DNA from: Methylobacillus glycogenes JCM 2850
GTDB lineage: Bacteria; Pseudomonadota; Gammaproteobacteria; Burkholderiales; Methylophilaceae
Assembly (NCBI RefSeq): GCF_000617925.1
Contig: NZ_BAMT01000012.1
Location: 1 to 64,000, forward strand
Reading direction: 5' to 3'
Length of the DNA stretch: 64,000 nt
In this document: one piece after another, positions 29,867 to 40,213 of the stretch
How positions within the stretch are numbered: the stretch's first letter is position 1
Layout: every line of letters starts with the position of its first letter
Position numbers and translations under genes: made by a program
Notes under the pieces: generated by a model
Database searches by the model: none
What the model saw: only the letters and a program-made list of their open reading frames with translations
Told to the model about the DNA's origin: nothing

Positions 29867-30648
29867 GGGGCGTCCAATTGAAGAAAGTGCGGTTGAGATG
29901 GGGTGGGATGTAGTAATGCATCAATCATATAGCGGGGTTGGGTGAATAGCTAATTGGGCTGAGTTGTTAAGGTTAGTTTCTAGATAGATTGAATTCAAGT
30001 CACTAAGTTTCCAAGCCGGCGAGTACGCTGAACTGGGACATGGGATAGTGCATAAAAAATGCTGAATTCAGCGGCGTGTGGAGGCGCACGGACTTCTCTG
30101 AATTAGGATATTTCAAAATTATCATTTAAAGCATTTTTACTAAATTTTAAGCGATTTTCACAACTTTTACGCTACTTGATTAGCCATTGTGGACTAAGCA
30201 ACGGAATTATTCTGACGGGGCGGTGTATGTTACTAAGAGATGCATTTATCACATAACACCTGACCACGGGAGTGAGCCCCAAAATGCCTGGCGTCGTACT
30301 TGCAGCAATGTGCCTAGCAGAAAATATATAGCCAGTTTTGATCATCATTTTGCCGCGTTTGAAATTCTGGATGATGTGACTTTATTGGTGGGTGATCTCA
30401 TCCTGGGCTGCTTTTGGCAGCTCGGGCTGGAAACTTTCGAGAATGAAGCTGGTTTGAAGTTTGAGGTTAATGTTGCGCTGGTGTCGCAGCATGAAGCCGA
30501 TGTTTTTGAATGGCTGGCGCTATAGTTGAACTGCTCGGCGGTACTTAATATGGTTTGCATTATGCAAGCCTAATAGTTTATTGCTGAGTGAAACTCAGGC
30601 TCCCAGCTGATGGTCACTCCTGAACCATCACAAGATCTGGGGACTGGC
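29867..30648. other. Gene-poor AT-rich stretch
   Basis: About 780 bases without a convincing gene. A 112-codon open frame at 30187-30525 starts with TTG, has no Shine-Dalgarno and a biased composition. Possibly promoter and decayed sequence. Confidence 0.4.
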
Positions 30649-30762
30649 ATGCTGAACCGTAGAGATCGCGCTGATATATTGATGTTGGCGATTGCATTCA
30701 CCGTAATGCTGGTATTGGGGCTGGGCCTGATGTATTTCCTCATGATTACCCCGGTGAGATAG
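30649..30762 (+). CDS. Tiny single-helix membrane protein, 37 residues
   Basis: ATG to TAG, reading MLNRRDRADILMLAIAFTVM and then a continued hydrophobic helix ending MITPVR. A positively charged N-terminus and one membrane helix (about 10-33) are clear. Four bases after its stop the next tiny membrane protein begins. No family recognised. Confidence 0.6.
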   Translation: MLNRRDRADILMLAIAFTVMLVLGLGLMYFLMITPVR

Positions 30763-30766
30763 CGTC

Positions 30767-30886
30767 ATGAAGCGTAAATTACCAGGACATTCCCTGCATC
30801 AGCTTACTCATACCATTGTGGAAATTTTCATCATTGCCTTCTTGATTGGCCTGCTGGGTTTTATTGCTTATGTGGCCATGAGCTAA
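30767..30886 (+). CDS. Tiny single-helix membrane protein, 39 residues
   Basis: ATG to TAA, reading MKRKLPGHSLHQLTHTIVEI followed by a hydrophobic helix (FIIAFLIGLLGFIAYVAM). It follows the previous small gene by four bases and precedes the PQQ dehydrogenase by about 160 bases on the same strand. The paired layout supports real genes, perhaps small subunits of a membrane complex; no family recognised. Confidence 0.6.
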   Translation: MKRKLPGHSLHQLTHTIVEIFIIAFLIGLLGFIAYVAMS

Positions 30887-31047
30887 AGGCAACGTTAATG
30901 CATTGCTAAAGCCAGGCGCAGCGATGGCTAGGCAGAAATAAACCTCAGCATTCAGAAATTATCCCACTCATGTCATTAGCAAGCGCTTGAGATATCATCA
31001 CTGTTGGTCTAATCGCAGCTCTTCTGTTCACCAACGAAAGCATTCAG

Positions 31048-32812
31048 ATGAAATCAGCTTATGCGCTTGCCTTGCTATCTGTTTTTTTGCTGCCATGCAG
31101 CGTGCCAACCAGCCAGGCACAGGATACTGAGTGGCCTAGCTATGGCCTGGATTACAGCAATCAGCGCTTTGCCCAGATAGCACAAATCAATCGTGACAAT
31201 GTGCAGCAACTGACCACGGCCTGGTCTTATAGAAGTGGCGTCAAGGCAACATTCCAGGCCAGCCCCATCATGGTCGATAAAACCATTTACCTTTCCCTGC
31301 CGTTCAATGACGTGGTGGCGCTGGATGCCGTGACTGGCAAACAGCGCTGGCGTTACAAACATGAGCGTATCAAGGATTACCCGCTATGCTGTGGGCCAGC
31401 CAACCGTGGTGTGGCGGTAGCTCAAGGCAAGGTATTCATAGGCACGGTGGATGCCAGATTGATTGCGCTGGATGCCCAGACTGGCAAGCGCTTATGGGAT
31501 ATACAGGTGGCAGGTAGCAGCAGCGCGCATGGCGAGTCAGCTTCTCAGCTGGGCGATGCCGCCGCCTTCAAGAGCGCAGGGGTTTCTGGCCAATCTGGCG
31601 TAGGCATTGCCATGGCGCCGCTGGTGTATCAGGGCAAGGTGCTGGTAGGCGTCACCGGAGTGGGCTATGGCCTGCATCTGGATGCCGATAGAGAAAACAA
31701 ACCGCTGGGGGCTGTGGTGGTTCCCGGGCAACTATGGCAGGCCGGGCTTTATCGCCGCTTATGATATCAATAGCGGGCAACGTATCTGGCAGTTTGACAC
31801 CATTGCCCCTAATCATTGGGAAGGCGAGTTCAGGCAAAGCACCCCCGATGGTGTGCCCCTGCACCGAGACATTGCCCAAGAAAAAGCCGATTTGGATAAA
31901 TACCCTGATGCTGCCAAATTTGGCGGTGGCTCGGCCTGGTCTACCCCGGCGATTGATACCCAAAACGGTCTGCTCTATTTCGGCACGGGCAACCCCTCGC
32001 CACAAATGGATGGCACCTCCAGGCCGGGAGATAACCTCTACACCGTCTCCCTGGTGTGCCTGGATGTGAACAATGGCAACATCCGCTGGCATTATCAGCA
32101 AGTGCCGCACGATCAATGGGGCTACGATGTTTCCAGCCCACCTGTGTTATTCGATTATCCGCACAACTCACAACTCATCCCCGCAGTAGGCCACGCCGCC
32201 AAGACTGGCTGGTATTACATCCACAACCGCCTCACAGGTGAATTGCTGCGCAAATCCGATGAGTTTGTTGAGCACCACAATATGTTTGCCAACCCTTCGC
32301 CTGAAGGGCAAGTGATCTGGCCTGGGGTGCTGGGTGGCATCAACTGGTCACCCACCTCGGTGGATAAAACTAGCCTGACCGCCTATGTCCCGGCGATACA
32401 TTGGCCAGTGAAATACCTCAAGCAAACCATCCCCACCAGCCAGGATAAACCTGCTGTGCATTACACCAGCATGGAGCCGCTAGGCGATGCGCCACGCTGG
32501 GGTTTATTGTCTGCGCTAGACCTCAAAACCGGGAAAGTGCAGTGGCAAGCCAAGACCGAGCAACCACTGGTGGGCGGCGTGCTGGCCACTGCAGGTGGCT
32601 TGATTTTCATGGGTGAGGGCAATGGCCACTTTAATGCCTATGATGCCCAGAGCGGCAAGGTGTTGTGGCAAGACAAGTTTGAGGCTGGCGTCAATGCCCC
32701 GCCTATCAGTTATGAGATAGATGGTGTGCAGTATGTGGCGGTGGCGGCAGGCGGCAATCAGATTTTTGGTTTTAAGACCGGGGATGAGTTCAGGGTGTAT
32801 AAATTGAAGTAA
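31048..32812 (+). CDS. PQQ-dependent alcohol dehydrogenase (frameshifted)
   Basis: Periplasmic quinoprotein of about 588 residues that oxidises alcohols or sugars and passes electrons to a cytochrome or quinone. Signal peptide MKSAYALALLSVFLLPCSVP to SQA. The adjacent cysteine pair over PQQ is visible in YPLCCGPANRG, and beta-propeller repeats of the A-L-D-x-x-T-G-K-x-x-W type recur (ALDAVTGKQRW, ALDAQTGKRLW, AYDINSGQRIW, ALDLKTGKVQW, AYDAQSGKVLW). The frame breaks near 31715 between GAVV and PGNYGRPGF; here the net change is minus two or plus one. No C-terminal cytochrome domain. The substrate is unknown. Confidence 0.9.
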
Positions 32813-32877
32813 GTCTGTGCCTGGACTGCTGGTCACCCACTTTGTTGCTTAGGCATTTTTAGCTTTATCGTCTCTTG

Positions 32878-32913
32878 AGCCCTAGCTTGCATCTGCGATG
32901 CATGGCTAGGGCT
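32878..32913 (+). terminator. Hairpin after the PQQ dehydrogenase
   Basis: AGCCCTAGC pairs exactly with GCTAGGGCT, with inner TGCAT/ATGCA. The T run after it is short and interrupted, so strength is moderate. Confidence 0.6.
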
Positions 32914-33050
32914 TTGCGCTATTAACACCTGCATATCTGCCTGAAAACTGTTTTAACTCAAGCAGAGCCATCGTCAATCTGCAACAGCGATGTCTTTGCT
33001 CAGGCATTTTCAAGTTATTACATCGCTTAAAGTTAATAAGGCATTTTTCA

Positions 33051-33076
33051 AGTTAATTATCTGATTTTAATTAACT
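33051..33076. promoter_or_regulatory. AT-rich inverted repeat upstream of the TonB receptor
   Basis: AGTTAATTA (33051-33059) pairs exactly with TAATTAACT (33068-33076). It lies about 165 bases before the receptor start beside direct repeats; a likely regulator-binding region. Confidence 0.45.
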
Positions 33077-33240
33077 TTATTCTGATGGCTGTGAGTGGTA
33101 AATGACTGATGTCAAACAGCTTATGATTTGCAGTTTTTTCATTTTATAGCTGGCATGCAATCTGCAACTCTTGGATACCGTTAGGAGCCGTATTGATTAG
33201 GCGGAGCCTCACTTTCTTTTCCATCCAAGAGATCTCATCA

Positions 33241-35519
33241 ATGAACAATGATTTCAAGTATAAAAAAACCTTTTTGGCGATAGCAGCCTGTTGTCCCTGA
33301 ATAGCGCGGTATACGCTGAAGAAGAGGCGGACAGCAGCGACCTCAAGACCATTCTTGTCAGCGGGGAAATTCCTAAAGTCGGGGATGTGCAAAAAGAGAC
33401 CATTCCGGAATCCAGAGCCACACTAAGCAAGAACGAGCTGGAGAAATTTGCGGGCCTGGAGTCGGCCATGTCCGGTGCCTTGTCCTATTTGCCCGGCGTG
33501 CATTTCAGCGGTGCAGCAGGGGATGGCATTACTGAAGGCGCGATCAGCATACGCGGCTTCTCTGGTGACCAGATTGGATTCACGCGCGATGGCATTCCCA
33601 TCAACGACCCGCTCTATCTGACTCCACACACTGATTTCTTTGGTGACCCGGAAAACTATGAGTCTGTGAGCGTGATTTATGGTGGGGCTGGCATCAACGC
33701 GCCAACCTTGACCGCCAGTGGCGCAGGGGTGGAAATTCGCACTGTGGCACCTACAGCTGAGTCTGGCCTGTACCTGAAACAAGGTTTTGGCAGCAATAGC
33801 CTGCATCGCACCTTTGCCCGCTACAACTTTGGCGAATACAACGGCTTATCGGCCTGGGTATCTGCATCGCGCACCAAGGGTGATTTGTGGACTACGGGTG
33901 GCGGTGAGGTGGAATCCAATCGCTATGAAAGCAATATCCAGTACAAATGGGGTAATAACAACAGCATCAACGCCATTCTTTCGGTGTTCCGTATGCGTTC
34001 CAATGCCTACTTCAAGCCGACTTTGGCAGAGTCACGTGCGCTGCCGTATGACGCTGGTTTCCAGGGCCCTATTAACTCCAGTTATGGTGGCAGCAATGGC
34101 GTAAGCGATGTTTCTGCCGCCAGCAGCAACAATGGCCGCTTGCAGCGCGCTGACTTCAAGATTCAGACCTATGCCCTGAATGGCATCTTCAATCTGTCTG
34201 ACCATGCACGCCTGAAGGTAGACCCATATTTTGTACGCGTTGCGGATGGCACAGCACCCGTGGCAGCACTGGGGATTCCTGAATTCATCCTCAATGCGGA
34301 TGTGAATGGCGATGGCGATTTGCTCGATGTGAAGCCGTTTGCCTTGACGGTTTACCCCACCCAGTATCGGGTTGGTAATACCGCGCGCATAGACTTAGAT
34401 TTATCCAACACCAATGTGCTGCAAGTAGGCTTGTGGCTGGATTACACCCATGCACGCGATCAGTTTGGCGCAACGCCTATCCGTGGCGATGGCAAGGTGG
34501 TGAGCATAGACGGCAGCCGTATCCTGCGTGACGTCAATGGCAATGAACTGTTCGTCAAGGATCAGCGCAGCAAGATCACCACGCAAAAGCTCTGGGTACA
34601 GGACAGCTGGAATTTTGCCAGCAACTGGAACCTGAAAACGGGCTTGGCCTGGCAACACACCAAGCTGGAAGGGGAGAATATTGCAGGTACCTTGTCTGGC
34701 AATGCTTATACCAGAGAGGTGGATTACTACCGCTTCCTGCCTAGTCTGAGCCTGGATTTCCAGCTTGATGCGCAGAACCAGTTCTACTACAACACCACCT
34801 CCAATATCCGCACTCCGGCGGTAGCGTCGGTCTATGAGCAGGATGCGACCAGCAAGCAAAAGGCTGAGACCACATTGAACCAGGAGATAGGCTGGCGTTA
34901 CAGCACGGAAAACCTGCTAGTGAAAACGGCCTTGTTCTATGACCAGTTCAAGAATCGCCAAGTGGCCTACGAGGAAAACAGCGCAGTCACACGCTATTTC
35001 AATGCGGGCAAGGTTAATACCAAGGGCCTGGAGTTCTCTTTGGACGGGAAGTTGCCGCACAACTTCACTTACCGAGGCTCTTATACCTATATCGATGCAG
35101 AACAACAGTCTGACTATAGTGCTGGTGGCGTAGTAGCCAATACCAAGGGCAAGCAGGTCTTCAACACGCCGGAAAACCTGCTCACCGCAGGACTGGGTTA
35201 TGACGACGGCCACTTCTATTCCAACTTGCTAGCCCGCTATACAGGCAGCTTCTATGGCGATCTGGCCAACACCGAGAAAATCAGTGGCTATACCGTGGTT
35301 GATCTCAACCTGGGTTATCGCTTTGACCTGAAGAATGCCTTTGTAAAGAGCAGCACGCTGCGCCTCAACATCAACAATCTGTTCGACAAGGAACATTTGT
35401 CTGGTGTTAGCGGTGGCACGGTATCTGCCAATCCCGCAGATGCAGGCCTGTACTCTGCGCCCACTTATTACCGTCTGGCCCCCAGAAGCATTTTTGCCAA
35501 CCTGACCCTGGAGTTTTAA
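33241..35519 (+). CDS. TonB-dependent receptor (start frameshifted)
   Basis: Outer-membrane gated transporter, about 759 residues restored. The true start is the ATG at 33241 (MNNDFKYKKTFLAIAAC); one T is missing near 33290 (TGTTTG read as TGTTG), after which the frame continues LSLNSAVYAEEE. This restores a signal peptide cut after VYA. The plug domain (about 45-180) includes ISIRGFSGDQIGFTRDGIP; the C-terminal barrel ends in a NLTLEF strand with terminal Phe. No obvious siderophore-type signature. It is followed by GMC, aldehyde dehydrogenase and MFS genes on the same strand, suggesting uptake of their substrate. Confidence 0.92.
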
Positions 35520-35581
35520 TCCCTGAGCGCCTTCCTGCTTGTGTCTTGAGCGGGGAGGCGTTTGCTTGAAGAGATCATGTG

Positions 35582-37200
35582 ATGACTACTGAACATTTTG
35601 ATTTTATCGTTGTTGGCGGGGGCACGGCTGGTAGCGTACTGGCCAATCGTCTTTCTGCCAGCGGCCAACATCAGGTCTTGCTGATAGAAGCGGGCATAGA
35701 TACGCCTGAAGGCAATATTCCCGCTGATATCGCCAATGGCCTACAACCTTGGCTGCCGCGATTGGCAGGCGAGACCTTCTTCTGGCCTGGCCTGAATATT
35801 CTGCGCTCGGCCGAGCACCCTGAGTTTCCCAGAGAGCCGCAATTTATAGAACAAGCCAAGATTCTCGGTGGCGGCTCCAGCGTCAATATGGTGGTGGCTA
35901 ATCGAGGGCTGCCACGGGATTACGACGAATGGGCGGCATTAGGTGCCGAAGGCTGGGACTGCAAGGCGTGCTGCCTTACTTCCGCAAGCTGGAAAGTGAT
36001 GAACAATATGGCGATGACCCCCTGCACGGCGCTACAGGCCCAATGCCTATCTCTCGTGTTGATCCTGCAAACTGGAACGACTTTACCCGCGCTACTGTGG
36101 CGGCCCTGGATCAGCTGGGGCTGGAAAACATTCATGACCAGAATGGCCGCTTTGAAGATGGTTACTTCCCGCCGACTTTTACCCTGAAAGGCGATGAACG
36201 CTATTCGGCCGCCAGGGCGTATTTAGGCCCAGATGTCCGTGCGCGTGCCAACCTCACCATCTGGACCGAAACCCAGGTGGAGCAATTGCTGTTTGATGGC
36301 AAGGTAATTACGGGGGTACAGGCCAGGCGCAAGGGCGGGCAAATCATTGTTGCAGCCAAGCAAGTGGTGCTGGCCGCAGGTGCCCTGCAAACCCCCGCTA
36401 TTTTGCAACGTGCGGGCATAGGCCCGGCAGCGCTACTCAAATCTCTGGGCATAGAGGTACTGGCGGATAGGCCAGGGGTAGGGCAAAACCTGTGGGAGCA
36501 TGCTTCGCTGGGGCTGGAGGCCCCGCTTGGTGAACAAGCGCGTCAGGATGCTTCCACCGAGACATCTACCACCCGCCATCAGCTGGGCATACGCATCTCG
36601 ACCAATGTAGATCCGGCTACGCCTGCAGATTTATTTGTGCACATAGGCGCAGACCCGCATTCAGGCTTTGCCACTATCGTGTTCTGGGTTAATAAGCCCA
36701 GCTCGCGCGGTTGGCTGAATATCATAGACCGCGACCCTGCCCACTATGCTGCGATTGATTTCAACCTGCTTGCGGATAACAAGGATGTGCAACGCATTAT
36801 CTTTGGCTTGAAATGGCTACAGCAGGTGTTCCAGCAACCCTCGCTGGCGGCCTATGCATTGCCGCTCAGCCTGTCCAGATTTGCAGTGCCCGCCCCAGGC
36901 GGCCCCGCGCTGGATAGTATTTTGCAGGACCAGGCCGCGCTGGAACGCTATATACGCGTCAATGTTGGTGGCGTCTGGCATCCCAGCGGCACTGCCAGAC
37001 TGGGGCAGGCCGATGACAGCCAGGCCGTGGTCGATAGCACAGGCGCAGTGATAGGCGTCACGGGTCTTTATGTTGCTGATGCCTCTGTTATGCCGACCAT
37101 TCCCACCGCCAACACCAATCTTCCCACCTTCATGATTGCCGAGAAACTCTCGGATGCAATCCTGGACAGCCTTAAGGAAAGCCAACATGTCTCAGTATGA
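35582..37200 (+). CDS. GMC family FAD-dependent alcohol oxidoreductase (frameshifted)
   Basis: Flavin-dependent alcohol or choline-type dehydrogenase of about 539 residues. FAD-binding VVGGGTAGSVLANRLS is near residue 10, GGGSSVNMVV is the GMC signature 1, GALQTPAILQRAGIG is signature 2, and the active-site His lies in VWHPSGTARLG with the partner Asn in NTNLPTFMIAEKL. The frame breaks near 35960: after EGWD one G is missing (GACTGGCAAGG), restoring WQGVLPYFRKLE. The start at 35582 has GAAGAG upstream. Its stop overlaps the aldehyde dehydrogenase start by 14 bases, so alcohol and aldehyde oxidation are coupled. Confidence 0.92.
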
Positions 37201-38590
37201 TTTATTGATTAACGGCAAGCTCACCACTGCCGATGAATACGATGCCGTCATCAACCCCGCCACTGGCGAAACCGTTGGCCATGCTGCCAGGGCCAGTGCG
37301 GCCCAGGTTGATTTAGCGGTGACCAGTGCCAAAAAAGCCTTCCCAGACTGGGCTAGCGATGCTGCCTTGAGAAGCGCAACCCTGCAACGTGCCGCTGATG
37401 CGGTACAGGCCCAAAGTGAAGAACTGGCCAGACTGATTACGCTGGAACAGGGCCGCCCCTTACGTGATACCCGTGGCGAGGTGGCGGGGGCGATAGGCAT
37501 ATTGCGTCATTACGCCAATTTTGAATTGCCCCCGTTTGTGCCGTTCAAGAGTGATGACAGCGGCCTAGTGGTGGTTGAGCGCAAACCGCTGGGTGTAGTC
37601 GCCGCGATTACACCCTGGAATGTGCCGATTATCCTGTTGCTGCTGAAAATTATCCCGGCACTGAAGGCAGGCAATACCGTAGTAGCCAAACCTTCCGAAT
37701 ACACACCACTCTCCACCTTGCTGCTGGGGCGCTTGTTTGCAGGCATTTTCTGCGGGGGTATTGAACATTCTGGCGGGGGCGGGGCAGGTAGGTTCCTTGC
37801 TGGCCAAGCATTCACAAGTGAACAAGATTACTTTCACTGGCAGTGTGGCCACAGGCAAGTCCATTTATGGCCAAGCCTCGCTGGATTTAAAACGCATTAC
37901 CCTGGAATTGGGCGGCAATGATCCGGCCATTGTGCTGGCAGATGCCGATGTAGAAAAAATCGTCGAGCCGCTGTTCTGGGGTGCATTCTGGAACACCGGG
38001 CAGATTTGCTTTGCCATCAAGCGCGTCTACGCGCACAAGAGCATTGCCAAGCGGTTGGCAGAGGCGCTGGCCAAGCGTGCCGCGGCTACCAAGGTGGGCA
38101 ATGGGCTGGATGAAGGCGTGGAATTGGGGCCACTGAATAATCAAGCTCAGTTGCTGAAGATTGAGCAGTTGGTGAAAAACGCCAAAATTCAGGGTGCCAC
38201 CATCTTGCAGGGTGGTAGCCGTATTGAGGGCCCAGGCTATTTCTATCCACCCACCATCGTCACCGATATCAGCCACTCTTCAGCGCTGGTGCAGGAAGAA
38301 CAATTTGGCCCGGTATTGCCCATCGTCGAGTTTGAGGACGAGGCAGAAGCCATACAGCTAGCCAATGACAGCCAGTTTGGTTTAGGTGGCTCGGTGTGGT
38401 CTGGCGATTATGAGCGCGGCCTGGCCTTGGCCAGACAGCTGGATGTGGGCCTGGCTGGGTAAACCAGCATGGCGATATACATCCGGCAGCACCCAAGGGC
38501 GGCTTCAAGGAAAGTGGCCTGGGTTATGAAGGCGGTGCCAAGGGCTTTGAAGAGTTCTACCAGCTGCAAGTCATCAACGCCAAAAAATAA
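37187..38590 (+). CDS. NAD(P)-dependent aldehyde dehydrogenase (two frameshifts)
   Basis: About 468 residues restored. It has the NAD-binding TPWNVPI and the KPSEYTPL and FTGSVATGK blocks, catalytic Glu in LELGGNDPAIV and catalytic Cys in NTGQICFAIKR. Break 1 near 37750 (net minus two or plus one) separates RLFAGIF from AGVLNILAGAG. Break 2 near 38456 lost one C (GGCCTGGG); the restored tail reads WVNQHGDIHPAAPKGGFKES and ends VINAKK at 38590. Coupled to the GMC oxidoreductase and followed by the MFS gene, it probably oxidises the aldehyde made there to an acid. Confidence 0.9.
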
Positions 38591-38618
38591 ATCAGGCACT
38601 CAAAAGAAAGGATTCAAT

Positions 38619-39791
38619 ATGCGTGCTGGAAGCTGGCCTTCTATTTTATTAATCCTGGCATTCGCCGTGATCATCGCGGCTTGCATGGCAAAACCATCAT
38701 GCTCGTGGGTGATGTTGCGCAGGCCTTTGGCGTCAGTCCTTCCCAGGCAAGCTGGGTAGTCTCGGCTGTGGCTTTGATTGCGGCCCTGTTTTCACCCATT
38801 GTGAACTGGATAGTGGCGCATACAGGTGAGCGTAAATCCATAGTCGCGGGCCTGGCGATTGCGGCAGTGGCGAGTTATCTCGGCGGCTTAAGCCAGGATT
38901 TCTCTCATCTGCTGGTGTTGCGCGTGATTGAGGGGGCAGGTTACATCACGGTGGTGCTGGCCGCGCTGGCTTGATTCTGCACACCACCGAGGGCAAACGC
39001 CGCACCACCAGTTTGGCGTTCTGGTCTGTGGCCTCACCGCTGGGTGGTGCTATCGCCATTTTCGCTGTCTCGCCCTATGTGGGTGGTGAGTGGCGGCTGG
39101 CGTTCAGCGGACATGCTACATTTTGCTGGGCTTGGCCTTGCTCACACCGCTGCTGCCGAAAACCAGCCATATTGACAAGGCCGAGATCAAACCCTTCAGG
39201 CAGATATTCGCCATCTATAAAAACCCCTCTCTGATCCGGCTGGCCGCTGCCGTTGGATCGCCACTGACCCTGGCCCTGGGGCTGGTGGCCATTGTGCCTA
39301 TCTACTTCATTCAAACCTTGCATGTGGCACCCGCCACCATAGGGCTGATTTCCACGCTGAGCATATTGTCCAGCGTGCTGGCCGGGATCTTTGCCGGGTT
39401 TGTCTTGAATCTGCGTATAGGCGGCTGGGTGGTTGTGATCAGTGCGATTACCAGCGTGCTGCTGGAGTTTGTGGTGTTTAGCCCTGGCGTGGCGGCGGAT
39501 GTGGCGATTGCCGCCAAGATCATCCAGGGCTTTACTGGCAGCTTTGTGGTGGCGTGGATATTTACCAATATCCCGAAGATGTCGCAGGAGGGGGATGTAA
39601 TGGGGGCAGGGGGGATTGCAGAACAGTTCCTCTATATTTCCATGTTCCTCGGGCCTATCGTTCTTTTCCCCTTGTTTAGCTTGCCAACCTTGGTGCCTTT
39701 CCTGGTGGTGGTGACGATTGCGCACTTGCTGCCTTTGTTCTTGCTGCCGCTGGAGCTTAAGCTCAGCAAGCGTGGGCAAGTGGTGGCATAG
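38619..39791 (+). CDS. MFS transporter (three frameshifts)
   Basis: About 391 residues and roughly 12 membrane helices when restored. It starts MRAGSWPSILLILAFAVIIA with AAAGAAAGGA upstream. Three one-base losses near 38681, 38969 and 39113 split it; restoring each gives HGKTIMLVGDVAQAFGVSPS, LILHTTEGKRRTTSLAFWSV and CYILLGLALLTPLLP in one frame. The third-loop arginine-lysine pattern (HTGERKSIVAG) fits the MFS. Last gene of the oxidation cluster, before a strong terminator. It may move the substrate or the acid product across the inner membrane. Confidence 0.85.
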
Positions 39792-39817
39792 CTTGCTGGC
39801 GCGATTGCCACGCTGAC

Positions 39818-39840
39818 AACCCGCTGCGGCGGGTTTTTTA
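39818..39840 (+). terminator. Rho-independent terminator of the oxidation cluster
   Basis: AACCCGC pairs with GCGGGTT over a four-base loop, followed by six T. It lies 27 bases after the MFS stop. Confidence 0.9.
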
Positions 39841-39925
39841 TTAGCTATTGGGATAACGCGGGGATTGTGCCTGCTGCATTGGGCATCACGGGAATGGGGT
39901 GAGTTTCCCGCTACATCTGCTGTAG

Positions 39926-40020
39926 CGAGGGTCAAGACCATCAAACCTCCCGCCATCAAAGATACACAGAGCAACAATGTGTCCCCATGTCCTCGCAAAC
40001 CCTTCCCCCAGTTCCCCTCA
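39926..40020 (+). repeat. Dispersed repeat, copy 2
   Basis: Similar to 515-600: shared GTCAAGACCA, CTCCCG and GAGCAACAATGTGTC blocks in the same order and direction. Confidence 0.55.
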
Positions 40021-40091
40021 CCACCGTGCGATTGCTCAGCACAAAACACTAGTGCTGATGTAGCCATGCTACCCATGTTGGTCACTCAGCA

Positions 40092-40120
40092 ATTAAAGCA
40101 TTGATATTTAATGCTTTAAT
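40092..40120. promoter_or_regulatory. Perfect 11-bp inverted repeat upstream of a TonB receptor
   Basis: ATTAAAGCATT (40092-40102) and AATGCTTTAAT (40110-40120) are exact reverse complements around seven bases, about 95 bases before the receptor start. The position suits an operator. Confidence 0.5.
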
Positions 40121-40213
40121 GCTATGTGTTTGATTCTATCCTGATTTTTTAGCAGGCATAAAATTTGCCCCTTTTTAGTGCACATCACTCACTTAAAAAG
40201 GAAAAAATCAACA

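Larger units (their letters stand above)
32813..33240. other. Intergenic region before the TonB receptor
   Basis: About 430 AT-rich bases. It holds a terminator-like hairpin (32878-32913), direct repeats GGCATTTT(T)CAAGTTA at 33003 and 33040, and the inverted repeat at 33051-33076. AGTTAAT recurs. Confidence 0.5.
39792..40213. other. Intergenic region with terminator, repeat and palindrome
   Basis: Holds the terminator at 39818-39840, the second dispersed repeat copy at 39926-40020 and the inverted repeat at 40092-40120. No gene is supported. Confidence 0.55.

Noticed and set aside
30187-30525. A 112-codon plus-strand frame in the gene-poor stretch
   Set aside because: TTG start, no Shine-Dalgarno, odd composition and no recognisable domain; support too weak.
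31048-39791. Cluster of true pseudogenes in the oxidation region
   Set aside because: All breaks are one or two bases, active-site residues are intact and the same error type occurs in unrelated genes, so sequencing error is more likely than decay.
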